Counted from the stretch's first letter, positions 8,839-17,525 are shown. The stretch: DNA of 64,000 bases from Persicitalea sp038235275 (GCA_038235275.1 JBBSUC010000013.1:1-64000); one strand, 5' to 3'. Translations and numbers: made by a program. The notes: generated from the letters alone by a model not told the origin.

Positions 8839-9447
8839 ATGAAAAATCTCATTGGAATTGCCGTAATCGCTGGTGCTATGTTTTCCTGTAACGGCGTCAA
8901 CAACACGAACCCCGCTAACCCGTCGAACGCCGAACTACAGGCGGAACTGACCCAGGCTAAACACGAAACCGAAATCTTGAAACTCCAACACGAACTGGAT
9001 TTGGTGAAAGCCAACGGGGGAAACACAGACCCCGCTCTGCTCGCGGCTTTGGAAAACAGCAATGCCCGCAATGCTTACCTTGGCAACGCTTTACCCACCG
9101 ACTCGCGTCGCACCCAGTCAGTCGATAACGAATGGACCGACCATGAAACGAAGTCCGCCGACGCTTATAAGACTGAAAAATCGACTCCGACCGTCGAAAC
9201 CAAGCCTGCGGCAGAAGTAAAGAAGAAAAAGGGCATGAGTACACCCGTCAAAGGTGCGTTGATTGGTGCGGGCGTGGGGGCCGCCACGGGGGCAGTAGTT
9301 GCTAAAAACCACCGCGTGAAAGGGGCCGTGATTGGCGCGGTCGTCGGCGCGGGTGCCGGTGCCGGAACGGGCGTCATCATTGATAAGAGAAAGGAGAAGA
9401 AAGCCGAGAGTACGCCTTACTTCGCTTCCAATACTTTTTTGAAATAG
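8839..9447 (+). CDS. Glycine-zipper (YMGG-like) lipoprotein
   Basis: 202 residues. A short lipoprotein signal ends in AMFSC (about residue 17). A coiled-coil-like segment rich in E, L and K (about 33-60) is followed by a polar linker and then a C-terminal glycine zipper (about 135-182) built of GALIGAGVGAATGAVV and GAVIGAVVGAGAGAGTG repeats, the YMGG-like or Rick_17kDa-type transmembrane zipper. Such proteins sit in the outer membrane or periplasm of many Gram-negatives; their exact role is unclear. Single gene after a terminator, with an inverted repeat just after its stop. Confidence 0.8.
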   Translation: MKNLIGIAVIAGAMFSCNGVNNTNPANPSNAELQAELTQAKHETEILKLQHELDLVKANGGNTDPALLAALENSNARNAYLGNALPTDSRRTQSVDNEWTDHETKSADAYKTEKSTPTVETKPAAEVKKKKGMSTPVKGALIGAGVGAATGAVVAKNHRVKGAVIGAVVGAGAGAGTGVIIDKRKEKKAESTPYFASNTFLK

Positions 9448-9456
9448 GTGGATCTT

Positions 9457-9501
9457 GGACGTTGGATTTTGGAAAAGTCAAACATCCAAAATCTAACGTC
9501 C
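9457..9501. terminator. 17-bp inverted repeat between convergent genes, candidate bidirectional terminator
   Basis: 9457-9473 and 9485-9501 pair over 17 bp with a single G-T wobble and an 11-base loop. It sits in the 70-base gap between the stops of the glycine-zipper gene and the DUF4097-like gene. No long T run follows on either side, so termination is plausible but not certain; a dispersed intergenic repeat is an alternative. Confidence 0.6.
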
Positions 9502-9517
9502 AGCGTCCCAAGTCAAA

Positions 9518-10564
9518 TCAATCCTTCAACCGCACGTCCCCGTAGCGCGAAACAACCTTGATGATCGTTCCCTGGCCCGTTCCGACGGTACCCGAATATT
9601 GCCTGGTAGCCTGAAAAGTATTCGTCTTTTCGGGCTGGTTGGTGTAGAGGACCTTGGCGTCGTCGGGCAAGTGAAAACTACCGTTGGTCACCGTAATGTC
9701 AAACTGGTTGGATTCGGCCGGCAGCACCACCGACGAGTAAGACGCCTGGATATTCACATTGCGGGCGGAGGACGGAAGTTGACCGACGCGGAAATTGCCC
9801 GAATAACTGAGGTTTATCTTACAGGATTCCTGAATCTTGCCAATAGCCGTGGACTCCGAGTAGTCGATGTCGGCTTCCAGGTTTTTCACCTCGCCAATTT
9901 TCAACTTTCCGCCCTTGTAGTCCAACACCAGGGACTGCACGCGGGCGAGGTCGAGGTTGCTATACCTTATTTCCAATTTGCCGCCGTCCATATTGCCGAT
10001 TTTGGCCGTGCCGTACAGCACCTCAATGTCATTACTGGCGTTTTCCAAGTCTTCCGCCGAAAAATGGCCGTTGCGAGAATGCACCTGAAGCGGCGCCGTG
10101 AAGGCAGGAATGTCGGTATTGCCAAATTTATTCCTTACAATAAGCGGATTGTATTTGGGCATATCGATGGTGTAGTCAATCTGGATGGAATTCTTCTCCC
10201 CCGGCGGACTGCGCCAGGCGTTCCAATTGCTCTTGCCAAATTGACTGCGGTCGATTTCCGTGCGCAGACTGATGAGATTACCCTCGCGCTTTTCCTCAAT
10301 GTTGACGGCCCGAAGGTAATCTTCGGCGCGTTGGTCGGTGGAGGCATTGGCCGTAATGGCTACCTGCACCCGGATTTCGGCCCGGTCCCAGAGGTTGATC
10401 TTCACTTGCCCGTATTGGTTATCCACCGACAGGCGGTCACTCTTTCCCACCGTGAAGGTCTTGATGACCGTCCGGCGCTTCTCGACGAGTTGATTGTCCC
10501 CGGCCTGGGCTACGCACGCGATCAGCAGCAGCAGGAACGTGCTAAATAATGGCTTTATTTTCAT
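9518..10564 (-). CDS. Secreted DUF4097/adhesin-like beta-helix protein of the ECF sigma operon
   Basis: 348 residues with a signal peptide (LLLLIACVAQAG). The mature part is rich in short beta strands (KINLWDRAEIRVQV, NGHFSAEDLENASNDIEVLYG, YSNLDLARVQSLVLDYKGG, ADIDYSEST) in the manner of DUF4097 or the auto-transporter-adhesin-head GIN domain, proteins that form a beta-solenoid outside the cytoplasm. Its start overlaps the anti-sigma-like gene by 23 bases, so the three genes sigma, anti-sigma-like and this one are almost certainly one operon. Inferred role: envelope sensor or target of the sigma system; no enzyme motif is seen. Confidence 0.68.
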   Translation of the reverse strand: MKIKPLFSTFLLLLIACVAQAGDNQLVEKRRTVIKTFTVGKSDRLSVDNQYGQVKINLWDRAEIRVQVAITANASTDQRAEDYLRAVNIEEKREGNLISLRTEIDRSQFGKSNWNAWRSPPGEKNSIQIDYTIDMPKYNPLIVRNKFGNTDIPAFTAPLQVHSRNGHFSAEDLENASNDIEVLYGTAKIGNMDGGKLEIRYSNLDLARVQSLVLDYKGGKLKIGEVKNLEADIDYSESTAIGKIQESCKINLSYSGNFRVGQLPSSARNVNIQASYSSVVLPAESNQFDITVTNGSFHLPDDAKVLYTNQPEKTNTFQATRQYSGTVGTGQGTIIKVVSRYGDVRLKD

Positions 10565-11147
10565 GGCGTTTATCAGCCTGTTTAATACGTTGTAAAATGG
10601 TCAATTGTTGGTTCAGCAGGTCGATCTGCCATTGCAGATTCTGGATCATCGCCTGCACGAGAGCTTCCTGGTTGGGGGCTTTGTTTAGTTCGGAGCGCAG
10701 GTTGCCGTAGCTTTTTTCCAAACGCTCAAGGTCCGTCGAGAATTCTTTGTAAAGGTCGGGGTTATCGGTCGTCAGCCGGATCAGTTCGCGGTGTTTTTGT
10801 TCGATGGCTTCGTTGTATTGCGTGAATTCGCGGGCGTAAGTCGGCACATTCAATGCCACCTGCGGGTCGCGAGTAACACCGTATTCTTTATTTAAATACA
10901 CCAGATACGAAAAACCCAACGCCAGCAGCAGTCCTGCCGCTACGCGCCAGTCGAAGTACGCCCGGCCCCAATCCCGAAAACGGGGAGGCGACTTGACAGG
11001 AGCCACCACTACCTTGGGCGGTGCTTCCCCAAGCTGACCTTCGATGCGCCCCCACAGCGAATCATCCGGTTCCAACCGATCGAAATCCTCCCGATTATCG
11101 CGTACAAACCGCTCCAATCGGTCTTTTTTATCGTAATGTCGCTTCAT
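10542..11147 (-). CDS. Anti-sigma-factor-like single-pass membrane protein
   Basis: 201 residues. The N-terminal cytoplasmic part (RFVRDNREDFDRLEPDDSLW) resembles Bacteroidota anti-sigma-like proteins. One membrane segment lies near residues 70-88 (WRVAAGLLLALGFSYLVYL), followed by a long helical, probably coiled-coil region (about 105-195) rich in E, Q and L. No zinc-finger HxxxCxxC motif is visible, so the anti-sigma role rests on position, size and topology: it follows the sigma gene by 53 bases and overlaps the next gene. It could instead be a structural partner. Confidence 0.6.
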   Translation of the reverse strand: MKRHYDKKDRLERFVRDNREDFDRLEPDDSLWGRIEGQLGEAPPKVVVAPVKSPPRFRDWGRAYFDWRVAAGLLLALGFSYLVYLNKEYGVTRDPQVALNVPTYAREFTQYNEAIEQKHRELIRLTTDNPDLYKEFSTDLERLEKSYGNLRSELNKAPNQEALVQAMIQNLQWQIDLLNQQLTILQRIKQADKRHENKAII

Positions 11148-11200
11148 AAGTTATTGTTGAACGGGATCGCCCGCCCGGCGTGTAATCGTTGCCCCTCCCT

Positions 11201-11758
11201 TCACCCCATCATTTCCAACAACTTCCTCTTTGCCCGTAAATACTGCGTTCGTGATGTTACTTCGCTGATTCCCAGCACCTCGCCTATTTCCTCGTGGTCG
11301 TAGCCCTCGAACAGGTAGAGCGTCATCACCACGCGGTAACCTTCGGGGAGCTGCTGCATGGTGCGGCGGATGCGCTCCACTTCGTACTCGGTTTCTTCCA
11401 GAAAGTCGTCGCTTTCCTCGTCCGGGTACGAATCCCCGTTCTCCGTTTGCCATTCGCCAATTTCCACCCATTTCATCTTCCGGCTGCGCAGTTGGGTAAT
11501 GGCCTTGTTGACGACGATCTGCTTCAGCCAGGCCCCAAAAGTGGATTGCTGCCGAAACTGACCGATGTGCGTGAAGGCGTCCACAAAAGCATCCTGTAGC
11601 GTATCCTCTGCCTCCCCCGCGTGGTCCAGCATCCGCATACACACGTTGAACATCGCCTTGGAATACTGCTTGTACAGCTCATACTGAGCCTGACGCTCGC
11701 CGAGTTTGCAGCGTTCCACCAGTTCGACGTGTCGGTCGGGATACAATTTGGTTTCCAA
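11201..11758 (-). CDS. ECF-family RNA polymerase sigma factor
   Basis: 185 residues. Region 2 has the typical AQYELYKQYSKAMFNVCMRM and EDTLQDAFVDAF; region 4 has LPEGYRVVMTLYLFEGYDHEEIGEVLGISEVTSRTQ... with the helix-turn-helix near residues 140-180. An acidic linker (ENGDSYPDEESDDFLEETE) joins them, as in many Bacteroidota ECF factors. First gene of a three-gene minus-strand operon with an anti-sigma-like membrane protein and a secreted DUF4097-like protein, so an envelope-signal response is likely. The 157 bases upstream (11759-11915) show no clear promoter box that I can name. Confidence 0.92.
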   Translation of the reverse strand: METKLYPDRHVELVERCKLGERQAQYELYKQYSKAMFNVCMRMLDHAGEAEDTLQDAFVDAFTHIGQFRQQSTFGAWLKQIVVNKAITQLRSRKMKWVEIGEWQTENGDSYPDEESDDFLEETEYEVERIRRTMQQLPEGYRVVMTLYLFEGYDHEEIGEVLGISEVTSRTQYLRAKRKLLEMMG

Positions 11759-11915
11759 GCTTTGTTGAGTGGAGAGTTGAGAGTGGCTGCTTTGCCGCCT
11801 TTTATCCTTCTATTCTGTTACCCGCCACGGTCTGAGATTTGAACGTTCTGGGATAAAGACTGGGGAGTGGGGCGGCATGTTGCATCGAAGGTGAAGATTT
11901 TTTCCTGCCGGGAGA

Positions 11916-13430
11916 TTACTCCTCCCAGCCAAACGACTTCGTCACTGCCTTTTGCCAACCTTTGTAAAGGTCAGTTCGTTGTGTTTCGTCCATATTGGGG
12001 TTCCAGGTTTGGGCAATGGCCCAGTTTTTCCGCAGGTCGTCCAGGTCTTTCCAGTAGCCTACGGCTAGTCCGGCGGCGTAGGCAGCCCCCAGGGCGGTGG
12101 TTTCGGCCACGGCGGGGGCCACGACCTGGGCGTTCAGCATATCGGCCTGGAACTGCATGAGCATTTGGTTGGCGACCATACCACCGTCCACGCGCAGCGA
12201 TTTCAGTTCGATTCCCGAGTCTTCCTCCATCGCGTTCACGACGTCCACGGTTTGGTAAGCAGTGGCTTCCAGCACAGCACGGGCGATGTGACCCTTCGTA
12301 ACGTAGCGCGTTAGCCCGGCAATGACGCCCCGGGCATCGTTGCGCCAGTAGGGGGCGTAAAGGCCCGAGAAGGCCGGGACAAAATAGGCCCCGCCGTTGT
12401 CTTCTACGCTTTGGGCTAATTGCTCGATGTCGCTGCTTTTTTCGATCAATCCCAGGTTATCCCGCACCCACTGCACCAGGGCTCCCGCGATGGCGATGCT
12501 GCCTTCCAGGGCGTACTGCACGGGCTGGTCTCCGAATTTGTAGGCAATCGTGGTCAGTAAGCCTTTCTCCGACACCTGCAATTCGTCCCCGGTGTTCATC
12601 ACCAAAAAACAACCCGTTCCGTAGGTGTTTTTGGCCATGCCCGGCTCGAAACACGCCTGTCCGACAAGCGCCGCGTGCTGGTCGCCCAAAGCCCCGGCCA
12701 CCGGAACGCCCGGCAGCGACTCGGAGGTCACGTGACCATAGATTTCGCTACTGCTTTTGATGGCGGGCAGCATAGCCGGCGGGATGTCGAAGGCTTTCAG
12801 CATTGAGGTATCCCATTGCAGCGTCCTGAGGTTCATGAGTTGGGTGCGGCTGGCGTTGGTGACGTCCGTGACGTGGATGCCGCCTCGGGGACCGCTGCCC
12901 TTGGCACCGCCAGTCAGGTTCCAGATCAGGAACGAGTCCATGTTGCCAAACAGCGCGTCGCCTTTCTCGGCGTCGGCGCGGAGGCCTTCCACGTTTTCCA
13001 GCAGCCATTTCAGTTTCAGGCCGCTGAAATACGTCGCCAGCGGCAAACCTGTAATGGCGCGGAAGCGGTCGATGCCGCCTTCTTTTTCGTACTGGGCTAC
13101 TAAAGCCCCCGTCCGAGTGTCCTGCCAAACAAGCGCATTATGGTAGGCTTTGCCCGTGCGGCGGTTCCAGACGACGGTGGTTTCGCGCTGGTTGGTGATG
13201 CCGACGGCGGCCACGTCACCCGCCGTTACCGACGCCTTGATGCGGGCCAGGGCGATGACTTCCAACGTATTTTTCCAGATTTCGTCGGGATTATGCTCCA
13301 CCCAGCCGGGTTTGGGGTAAATCTGTTCGTGTTCTTTCTGGCCCACGGAAACGATGTTTCCCTGACGGTCGAAGAGGATACAGCGGGTACTGGTGGTGCC
13401 CTGGTCGATGGCAGCGACGTACTTTTTCAT
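11916..13430 (-). CDS. glpK: Glycerol kinase
   Basis: 504 residues, normal length for GlpK. FGGY-kinase motifs are clear: AIDQGTTSTRCILFD at the start (phosphate loop), ITNQRETTVVWNRRTG, GALGDQHAALVGQ, NTYGTGCFLVMNTG, and RVDGGMVANQMLMQFQADM with ATALGAA-like downstream sequence (AETTALGAAYAAGLA). It phosphorylates glycerol to glycerol 3-phosphate in the cytoplasm. No glpF or glpD is adjacent, so it is a solitary gene, facing away from the Uma2 gene across 71 bases. Confidence 0.97.
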   Translation of the reverse strand: MKKYVAAIDQGTTSTRCILFDRQGNIVSVGQKEHEQIYPKPGWVEHNPDEIWKNTLEVIALARIKASVTAGDVAAVGITNQRETTVVWNRRTGKAYHNALVWQDTRTGALVAQYEKEGGIDRFRAITGLPLATYFSGLKLKWLLENVEGLRADAEKGDALFGNMDSFLIWNLTGGAKGSGPRGGIHVTDVTNASRTQLMNLRTLQWDTSMLKAFDIPPAMLPAIKSSSEIYGHVTSESLPGVPVAGALGDQHAALVGQACFEPGMAKNTYGTGCFLVMNTGDELQVSEKGLLTTIAYKFGDQPVQYALEGSIAIAGALVQWVRDNLGLIEKSSDIEQLAQSVEDNGGAYFVPAFSGLYAPYWRNDARGVIAGLTRYVTKGHIARAVLEATAYQTVDVVNAMEEDSGIELKSLRVDGGMVANQMLMQFQADMLNAQVVAPAVAETTALGAAYAAGLAVGYWKDLDDLRKNWAIAQTWNPNMDETQRTDLYKGWQKAVTKSFGWEE

Positions 13431-13468
13431 TCGTTCTTGGTTCAGCGTTTAGTATGGTGCTTTATGGC

Positions 13469-13476
13469 TATATTTG
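13469..13476 (+). promoter_or_regulatory. Candidate -7 box (TATATTTG) for the Uma2 gene
   Basis: TATATTTG matches TAnnTTTG and lies 25 bases before the ATG at 13502, giving a short leader. A TTTA at 13448-13451 could serve as a weak -33 element with 17-bp spacing. Confidence 0.45.
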
Positions 13477-13501
13477 AAATATTTCACCAAAGGAAGCAGC
13501 T

Positions 13502-14101
13502 ATGGAACAGGCATCTCAGGTATCAGACATTCCCAAAATACTGATCTATGAAGAGTTCGACGGGCATCCAATCTACCGAAAAGGGTATAAGGATTATGTG
13601 TTGGGGCTAAAAAAAATAGAAGAGATCAATATGGGAACGAGCCTATTGCAATGGAATATAACTAATGTAATTAATAGACATTTATTCATGGTTCTCCCCA
13701 GAAGCTATCGGTTTGGACCAGGTGAATTAGGACTCCATGCCGACAAAGGCACCAATTTTTCGGCGGATATCGCTATTTATCGAGAGGGCTTGTTGAACGA
13801 AGATTTGAACTCTACCAAATACGCTAAAACTCCGCCAAGCGTAGTAATAGAAGTGGATATTCGGGCCGACGAGTCCAACTATTTTACCAGCGAAGAAGAC
13901 TATTTTCACAAAAAAACCGAGCGCCTACTCCAATGGGGTGTCGAGCGGGTGATCTGGGTATTTCCTTCCTCCCGACGGATTTTGGTAGCCGATAACTTAC
14001 AGGAATGGAAGTTTATCCGCTGGGATTTGCCCTTTACCGTCATCGACGATTACAAAATGAATCTCTGGGATTTAATGCTCGAAGACGGGTTCCAGGCGTA
14101 G
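13502..14101 (+). CDS. Uma2 family (DUF820) PD-(D/E)XK nuclease-fold protein
   Basis: 199 residues. Shows the Uma2 pattern: NINRHL-like helix (NVINRHLFMVLP), then SADIAIYREG (catalytic Asp region) and PPSVVIEVDIRADES (the E-x-D/K region, here EVD), KKTERLLQWGVERVIWVFP and a final WD segment. Members are common in Cyanobacteria and Bacteroidota, often in accessory contexts; the cellular role is not established and nuclease activity is an inference from the fold. The typical Lys of the E-x-K motif is replaced by Asp here, which is seen in many family members. Slightly lower GC than its neighbours suggests possible transfer. Confidence 0.83.
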   Translation: MEQASQVSDIPKILIYEEFDGHPIYRKGYKDYVLGLKKIEEINMGTSLLQWNITNVINRHLFMVLPRSYRFGPGELGLHADKGTNFSADIAIYREGLLNEDLNSTKYAKTPPSVVIEVDIRADESNYFTSEEDYFHKKTERLLQWGVERVIWVFPSSRRILVADNLQEWKFIRWDLPFTVIDDYKMNLWDLMLEDGFQA

Positions 14102-14103
14102 AC

Positions 14104-15183
14104 TCACTCCACCTCCAGCACCACATCGTCGCTCATCGGATGCGCCACGCAGGTCAGGATAAAGCCCGCATCCAGTTCGCTTTTGGAAAGGGCATCTTCT
14201 TCATCCAGGTGCACCTTACCTGACACGCAGCGCCCCATACAGGCGGTACACATGCCCGCCTGGCAGGAGTAGGGTAAGTCGATGTCCAAATCCAGGGCGG
14301 CTTCCAGCACGGTTTGGTGCGGCTCCACGCGGAACTTATACTCGCTGCCTTCGTACATGACCGTCACCTCGTGGCCCTTGGGCGAATCGTCGTCGGTGGT
14401 TTCGGGGGCCTCGGTCACGTCGCCGTGGGCTTTGGCGGTGGTGGCGGTCAGGAAACTTTCTTTGTGGATGCGCTCGGCGGGCACGGCCAAGATGTCCAGG
14501 GCGCGTTTGGCCTCCTCCATCATATCCTCGGGGCCGCAAAGGTAGTAGTCGGTAGTGGCGGCATCGGGCTTGGGAAGACCTTCCATGATTTTCAGGATTT
14601 GGCTCTTATTGAGTCGTCCCGTTTCGCCGGACCAGGCCGCCGAGGGCTGGCTGAGCGTGTAGATCAATTGCAGACGTTCGCCGTACTTGGCTTGCAGGGC
14701 ATCCAGTTGATCTTTGAAAATAATGCTGTTCTCATTGCGGTTGCCGTAGAGCAAATACACCGAACTCTCCGGCTCCACCATCAGCACCGACTTGGCGATG
14801 GACATCAGCGGCGTGACCCCGCTGCCCGCCCCAATTAGAACCACATTGCGCTTTTGGTCGGCGTCAAGTTTTGGCACGAAGTGGCCCATTGGCTCCATCA
14901 CTTCCAGCACATCGTCCACCTTCACCTCCCTGGTCAGATACTCCGAGGCAAAGCCTCCCGGCAGTCGCTTCACCGTGATGGCCAGTGACACATCGGTGTA
15001 AGGCGAACTGGACATCGAGTAGGAACGGCGTACTTTCGTCCCGTTTTGCGGCAGCAGCAACGTCAGGAATTGGCCTGGTTGGTACTTGACCACTTCGCTC
15101 AGTGGGTGCCAGAAGTGCAGGGTGACGGCGTCGGGCGTTTCGTGGGTGATTTCTTTTATTTTCAGGAAATAATACTTGCTCAT
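14104..15183 (-). CDS. PaaE-like ferredoxin-NAD(P) reductase with C-terminal 2Fe-2S domain
   Basis: 359 residues in three domains: FAD-binding barrel (RRSYSMSSSP, residues about 53-62), NAD(P)-binding domain (GAGSGVTPLMSIAKS, about 117-131; YLCGPEDMM, about 213), and a plant-type ferredoxin at the end with CQAGMCTAC (Cys-x4-Cys-x2-Cys) and a fourth Cys in FILTCVAH. This order is that of PaaE, the reductase of the phenylacetyl-CoA epoxidase, and of related oxygenase reductases. No paaABCD genes are near, so a general ferredoxin reductase role for some oxygenase or desaturase is as likely. It converges on the Uma2 gene with two bases between stops. Confidence 0.88.
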   Translation of the reverse strand: MSKYYFLKIKEITHETPDAVTLHFWHPLSEVVKYQPGQFLTLLLPQNGTKVRRSYSMSSSPYTDVSLAITVKRLPGGFASEYLTREVKVDDVLEVMEPMGHFVPKLDADQKRNVVLIGAGSGVTPLMSIAKSVLMVEPESSVYLLYGNRNENSIIFKDQLDALQAKYGERLQLIYTLSQPSAAWSGETGRLNKSQILKIMEGLPKPDAATTDYYLCGPEDMMEEAKRALDILAVPAERIHKESFLTATTAKAHGDVTEAPETTDDDSPKGHEVTVMYEGSEYKFRVEPHQTVLEAALDLDIDLPYSCQAGMCTACMGRCVSGKVHLDEEDALSKSELDAGFILTCVAHPMSDDVVLEVE

Positions 15184-15252
15184 GTTTTTTGGCGATCGGC
15201 TATCAGCAATCGGCTTTTCTTCTTTTCAAAATTGCTCTTCTCTTTCTGCTGA

Positions 15253-15260
15253 CAAAAGTA
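15253..15260 (-). promoter_or_regulatory. Candidate -7 box (TACTTTTG) for the PaaE-like reductase
   Basis: Minus-strand TACTTTTG fits TAnnTTTG and would give a leader of roughly 65 bases before the ATG at 15183. No clear -33 element. Confidence 0.4.
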
Positions 15261-15320
15261 CAACTTTGGTTGAAAACCGCGCCGCCGTCGTATTGTTCTG
15301 ATCAGGTTAAGATCTCTTTC

Positions 15321-16778
15321 CTATATCTCCTGAATCAGCCCCATCAGCCACTCCGGCTTGAAGAATAGCAACAGAATGGCCAGCAGCAAAACGCCCGAGA
15401 TGACTTTCCCCCACATAAAATAAACGGGAGCAGCATCTTCAACTTTGGTTTTTTTGAAAAAAAGCAGATACGGCAACCGCAGGTAGTAGGCCAGCGAAAT
15501 GGCGGCGTTCACGATACCGCCGATGAGCAGCCACATAAGCCACGACTGGCCCTGGTGCTGGTAGCTGTCCCACAAAGCAGAGAAAATGAGCCATTTGGCG
15601 GTGAATCCTACCGTGGGCGGCAGTCCGGCCAGGGCGACCATGACGACCGTCAGCACCGTGGCGACCAGCGCGTGTTTTTTGCCTAGTCCTTCGTATTCGG
15701 TTAGCGACGTGTCGGAGCGGGGTTGTAGTAGATCCACAAGCAGGAAAGCGGCCATGTTTAAAAGCAAATAAGCCGCTACGTAAAAAGTCGCACTCTCGAA
15801 GCCTAGCTGATTGAAAGCGACGATGCCTACAATGAGGTAACCCGCCTGCGCGATGGACGAATAGGCCAGCAGGCGGCGGGTGTTTTGCTGCCAGAGCGCG
15901 GCGACATTACCCACCGTAATACTCAACAGCGCGATGCCGCCCAGCAATGGCAGCAATTCGGCGGGAAAGGCGGTCGCCACGCGCATCAGCACCAGCAGCA
16001 CGGCGGCCTTGGGGGCCACCGACAGGAACGACACCAGCGGCGTGGGGGCGGCTTCGTACACATCAGGTGTCCAGACGTGGAAGGGGACGAGCGATAATTT
16101 GAAGAGCAGTCCGCCCACCGTCATCAGCATGACCAGGTTCATCACTAATGGCGGATTGGCGGCCAGGCCGAGTTGCATGGCCGGGTTGGTGAAGTCCAGG
16201 GTACCCGTCAGGCCGTAAATGAACGAGATCCCGTACAGCATGATAGCCGAACTGATCGCCCCGAAAAGCAGGTATTTCAACGCGCCCTCGGCGGCTTTTT
16301 TGGCGGGCGAAAGCGCCACGAGCAGGTACGAACTCAGTGAGAGAAGTTCCAAAGCCAGATAGACCGTGAGCCAGTGCGTGGCCATCGTCAGCAAACACAT
16401 GCCCAGCACGGCGGCGACGAGCAAAGCGCTAAGTTCCGCCGGGTAGCGGTAACGCAGCAGTCGTATATGCAGCAGCGTGAAAAGCCAGGCCGTGACGATG
16501 AGGATTTTGAAGAAAACGGCTTTGTTATCCAGAAATAGCAAAGGCCGAAAGCGGAAATCGGGCGGCGTGTCCCATTGGCCCACGATGAGTCCTAAAGCGA
16601 CGATTGCCCCGCCCACGGATAGGAAGAACAGCCAGGAAGCAGTTTTTTCCTTATTGCCGGCGCGGTTCAGCAGTAATTCGGCCACCAGGTAGCCCAAAAA
16701 GAAGACGGCCAGAAACAGTTCGGGGACGATTCCGGCCAGGCTTTGACCGATTTGGCTGAGTTGTTCGTTCAGTTGCAA
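15321..16778 (-). CDS. nuoN: NADH-quinone oxidoreductase subunit N
   Basis: About 485 residues from a TTG start at 16778. The frame is open to an ATG at 16907, but that extension is hydrophilic, overlaps the divergent gene and crosses a strong promoter at 16802-16831, so the TTG (or a nearby start) is preferred. The protein is a polytopic membrane subunit with about 13-14 helices and NuoN signatures: ALELLSLSSYLLVAL, EGALKYLLFGAISSAIMLYGIS, KLSLVPFHVWTPDVYEAAP and LAGLPPTVGFTAKW. It is an antiporter-like proton-pumping subunit of respiratory complex I in the inner membrane. No other nuo gene is adjacent; it is transcribed alone. Confidence 0.93.
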   Translation of the reverse strand: MQLNEQLSQIGQSLAGIVPELFLAVFFLGYLVAELLLNRAGNKEKTASWLFFLSVGGAIVALGLIVGQWDTPPDFRFRPLLFLDNKAVFFKILIVTAWLFTLLHIRLLRYRYPAELSALLVAAVLGMCLLTMATHWLTVYLALELLSLSSYLLVALSPAKKAAEGALKYLLFGAISSAIMLYGISFIYGLTGTLDFTNPAMQLGLAANPPLVMNLVMLMTVGGLLFKLSLVPFHVWTPDVYEAAPTPLVSFLSVAPKAAVLLVLMRVATAFPAELLPLLGGIALLSITVGNVAALWQQNTRRLLAYSSIAQAGYLIVGIVAFNQLGFESATFYVAAYLLLNMAAFLLVDLLQPRSDTSLTEYEGLGKKHALVATVLTVVMVALAGLPPTVGFTAKWLIFSALWDSYQHQGQSWLMWLLIGGIVNAAISLAYYLRLPYLLFFKKTKVEDAAPVYFMWGKVISGVLLLAILLLFFKPEWLMGLIQEI

Positions 16779-16801
16779 GTCGAGTGGAACAATTTTTTTG
16801 A

Positions 16802-16831
16802 CAAAAGTACGGAATTCTCTCTCACCCCAAA
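16802..16831 (-). promoter_or_regulatory. Bacteroidota promoter of nuoN (TTTG-N18-TACTTTTG)
   Basis: On the minus strand TTTG (16828-16831) and TACTTTTG (16802-16809) are separated by 18 bases, an excellent match to the -33/-7 pattern. Transcription would start near 16796, about 18 bases before the proposed TTG start. Confidence 0.72.
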
Positions 16832-16844
16832 TTTTTACAAAATC

Positions 16845-17525
16845 ATGAAGCAAATCATCGCCTCTCTCTTGGGAATCATGTGCCTTACCACCGTCGCCCA
16901 GGCGCAATTCATGCAGGATATCAACGGCCGCGTCGTCACCGAACAGACTTATACCGACGTGGAAGGCTCACCCTACATGATCGAGGAATTTAACAAAGGA
17001 ATCGTCACGATGGTCAAGGACAACCAGGTCTACGATGGCGTACCGATGCGGTATAATGCCTATAAGGACGAACTTGAATACGAGAAAGACGGCAAACACT
17101 ATCTCCTGGGACCGGAAATCATCTCTTTTTCTATTCCAACGGGCGACGCCCTTTACGAATTTCGGCGCGGCTTTCCGGCGGTGGGCGATTTAACCGAAAA
17201 CAGCTTCTACCAAGTGCTGCACGATGGCACCACCCAACTCTTAAAACATTACGGCAAGCGGATGCGCGAAGAAAAAGCCTACAACTCCGCCACGGCTACC
17301 AAGCGTTTCGATGGCACGGAGCAACTCTTCGTCCTCAAAGGCGGTAAGATGAATCCCATCAAGAAAAACGATAAGAAGGAATTACTGTCCCTGCTGAGCG
17401 ACGAGAAAAACCTGATGAACTACGTTATTAAAGAAGAGCAGCTTAACTTCAAGTCCGAAGGGGACATGGTTAAGCTGCTCGAAGAATACGATGCCTACAA
17501 GGCGGGCCGGAAGGGCAAGAATTAA
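16845..17525 (+). CDS. Secreted protein of unknown function
   Basis: 226 residues from the ATG at 16845, chosen because it begins with a clean signal peptide (MKQIIASLLGIMCLTTVAQAQ); the longer open frame from 16743 runs antisense through the nuoN start. The mature protein is soluble, charged and without membrane segments or cysteines of note; visible stretches are YNAYKDELEYEKDGKHYLLGP and a C-terminal helix rich in K, E and L (LLSLLSDEKNLMNYVIKEEQ). I do not recognise a named family; it looks like the small periplasmic proteins of unknown function common in Cytophagales. Its stop overlaps the nrdB stop by four bases. Confidence 0.75.
   Translation: MKQIIASLLGIMCLTTVAQAQFMQDINGRVVTEQTYTDVEGSPYMIEEFNKGIVTMVKDNQVYDGVPMRYNAYKDELEYEKDGKHYLLGPEIISFSIPTGDALYEFRRGFPAVGDLTENSFYQVLHDGTTQLLKHYGKRMREEKAYNSATATKRFDGTEQLFVLKGGKMNPIKKNDKKELLSLLSDEKNLMNYVIKEEQLNFKSEGDMVKLLEEYDAYKAGRKGKN

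Noticed and set aside
16779..16907. Extended nuoN start at ATG 16907
   Set aside because: Adds hydrophilic residues, crosses a TTTG-N18-TACTTTTG promoter and overlaps the start of the divergent gene.
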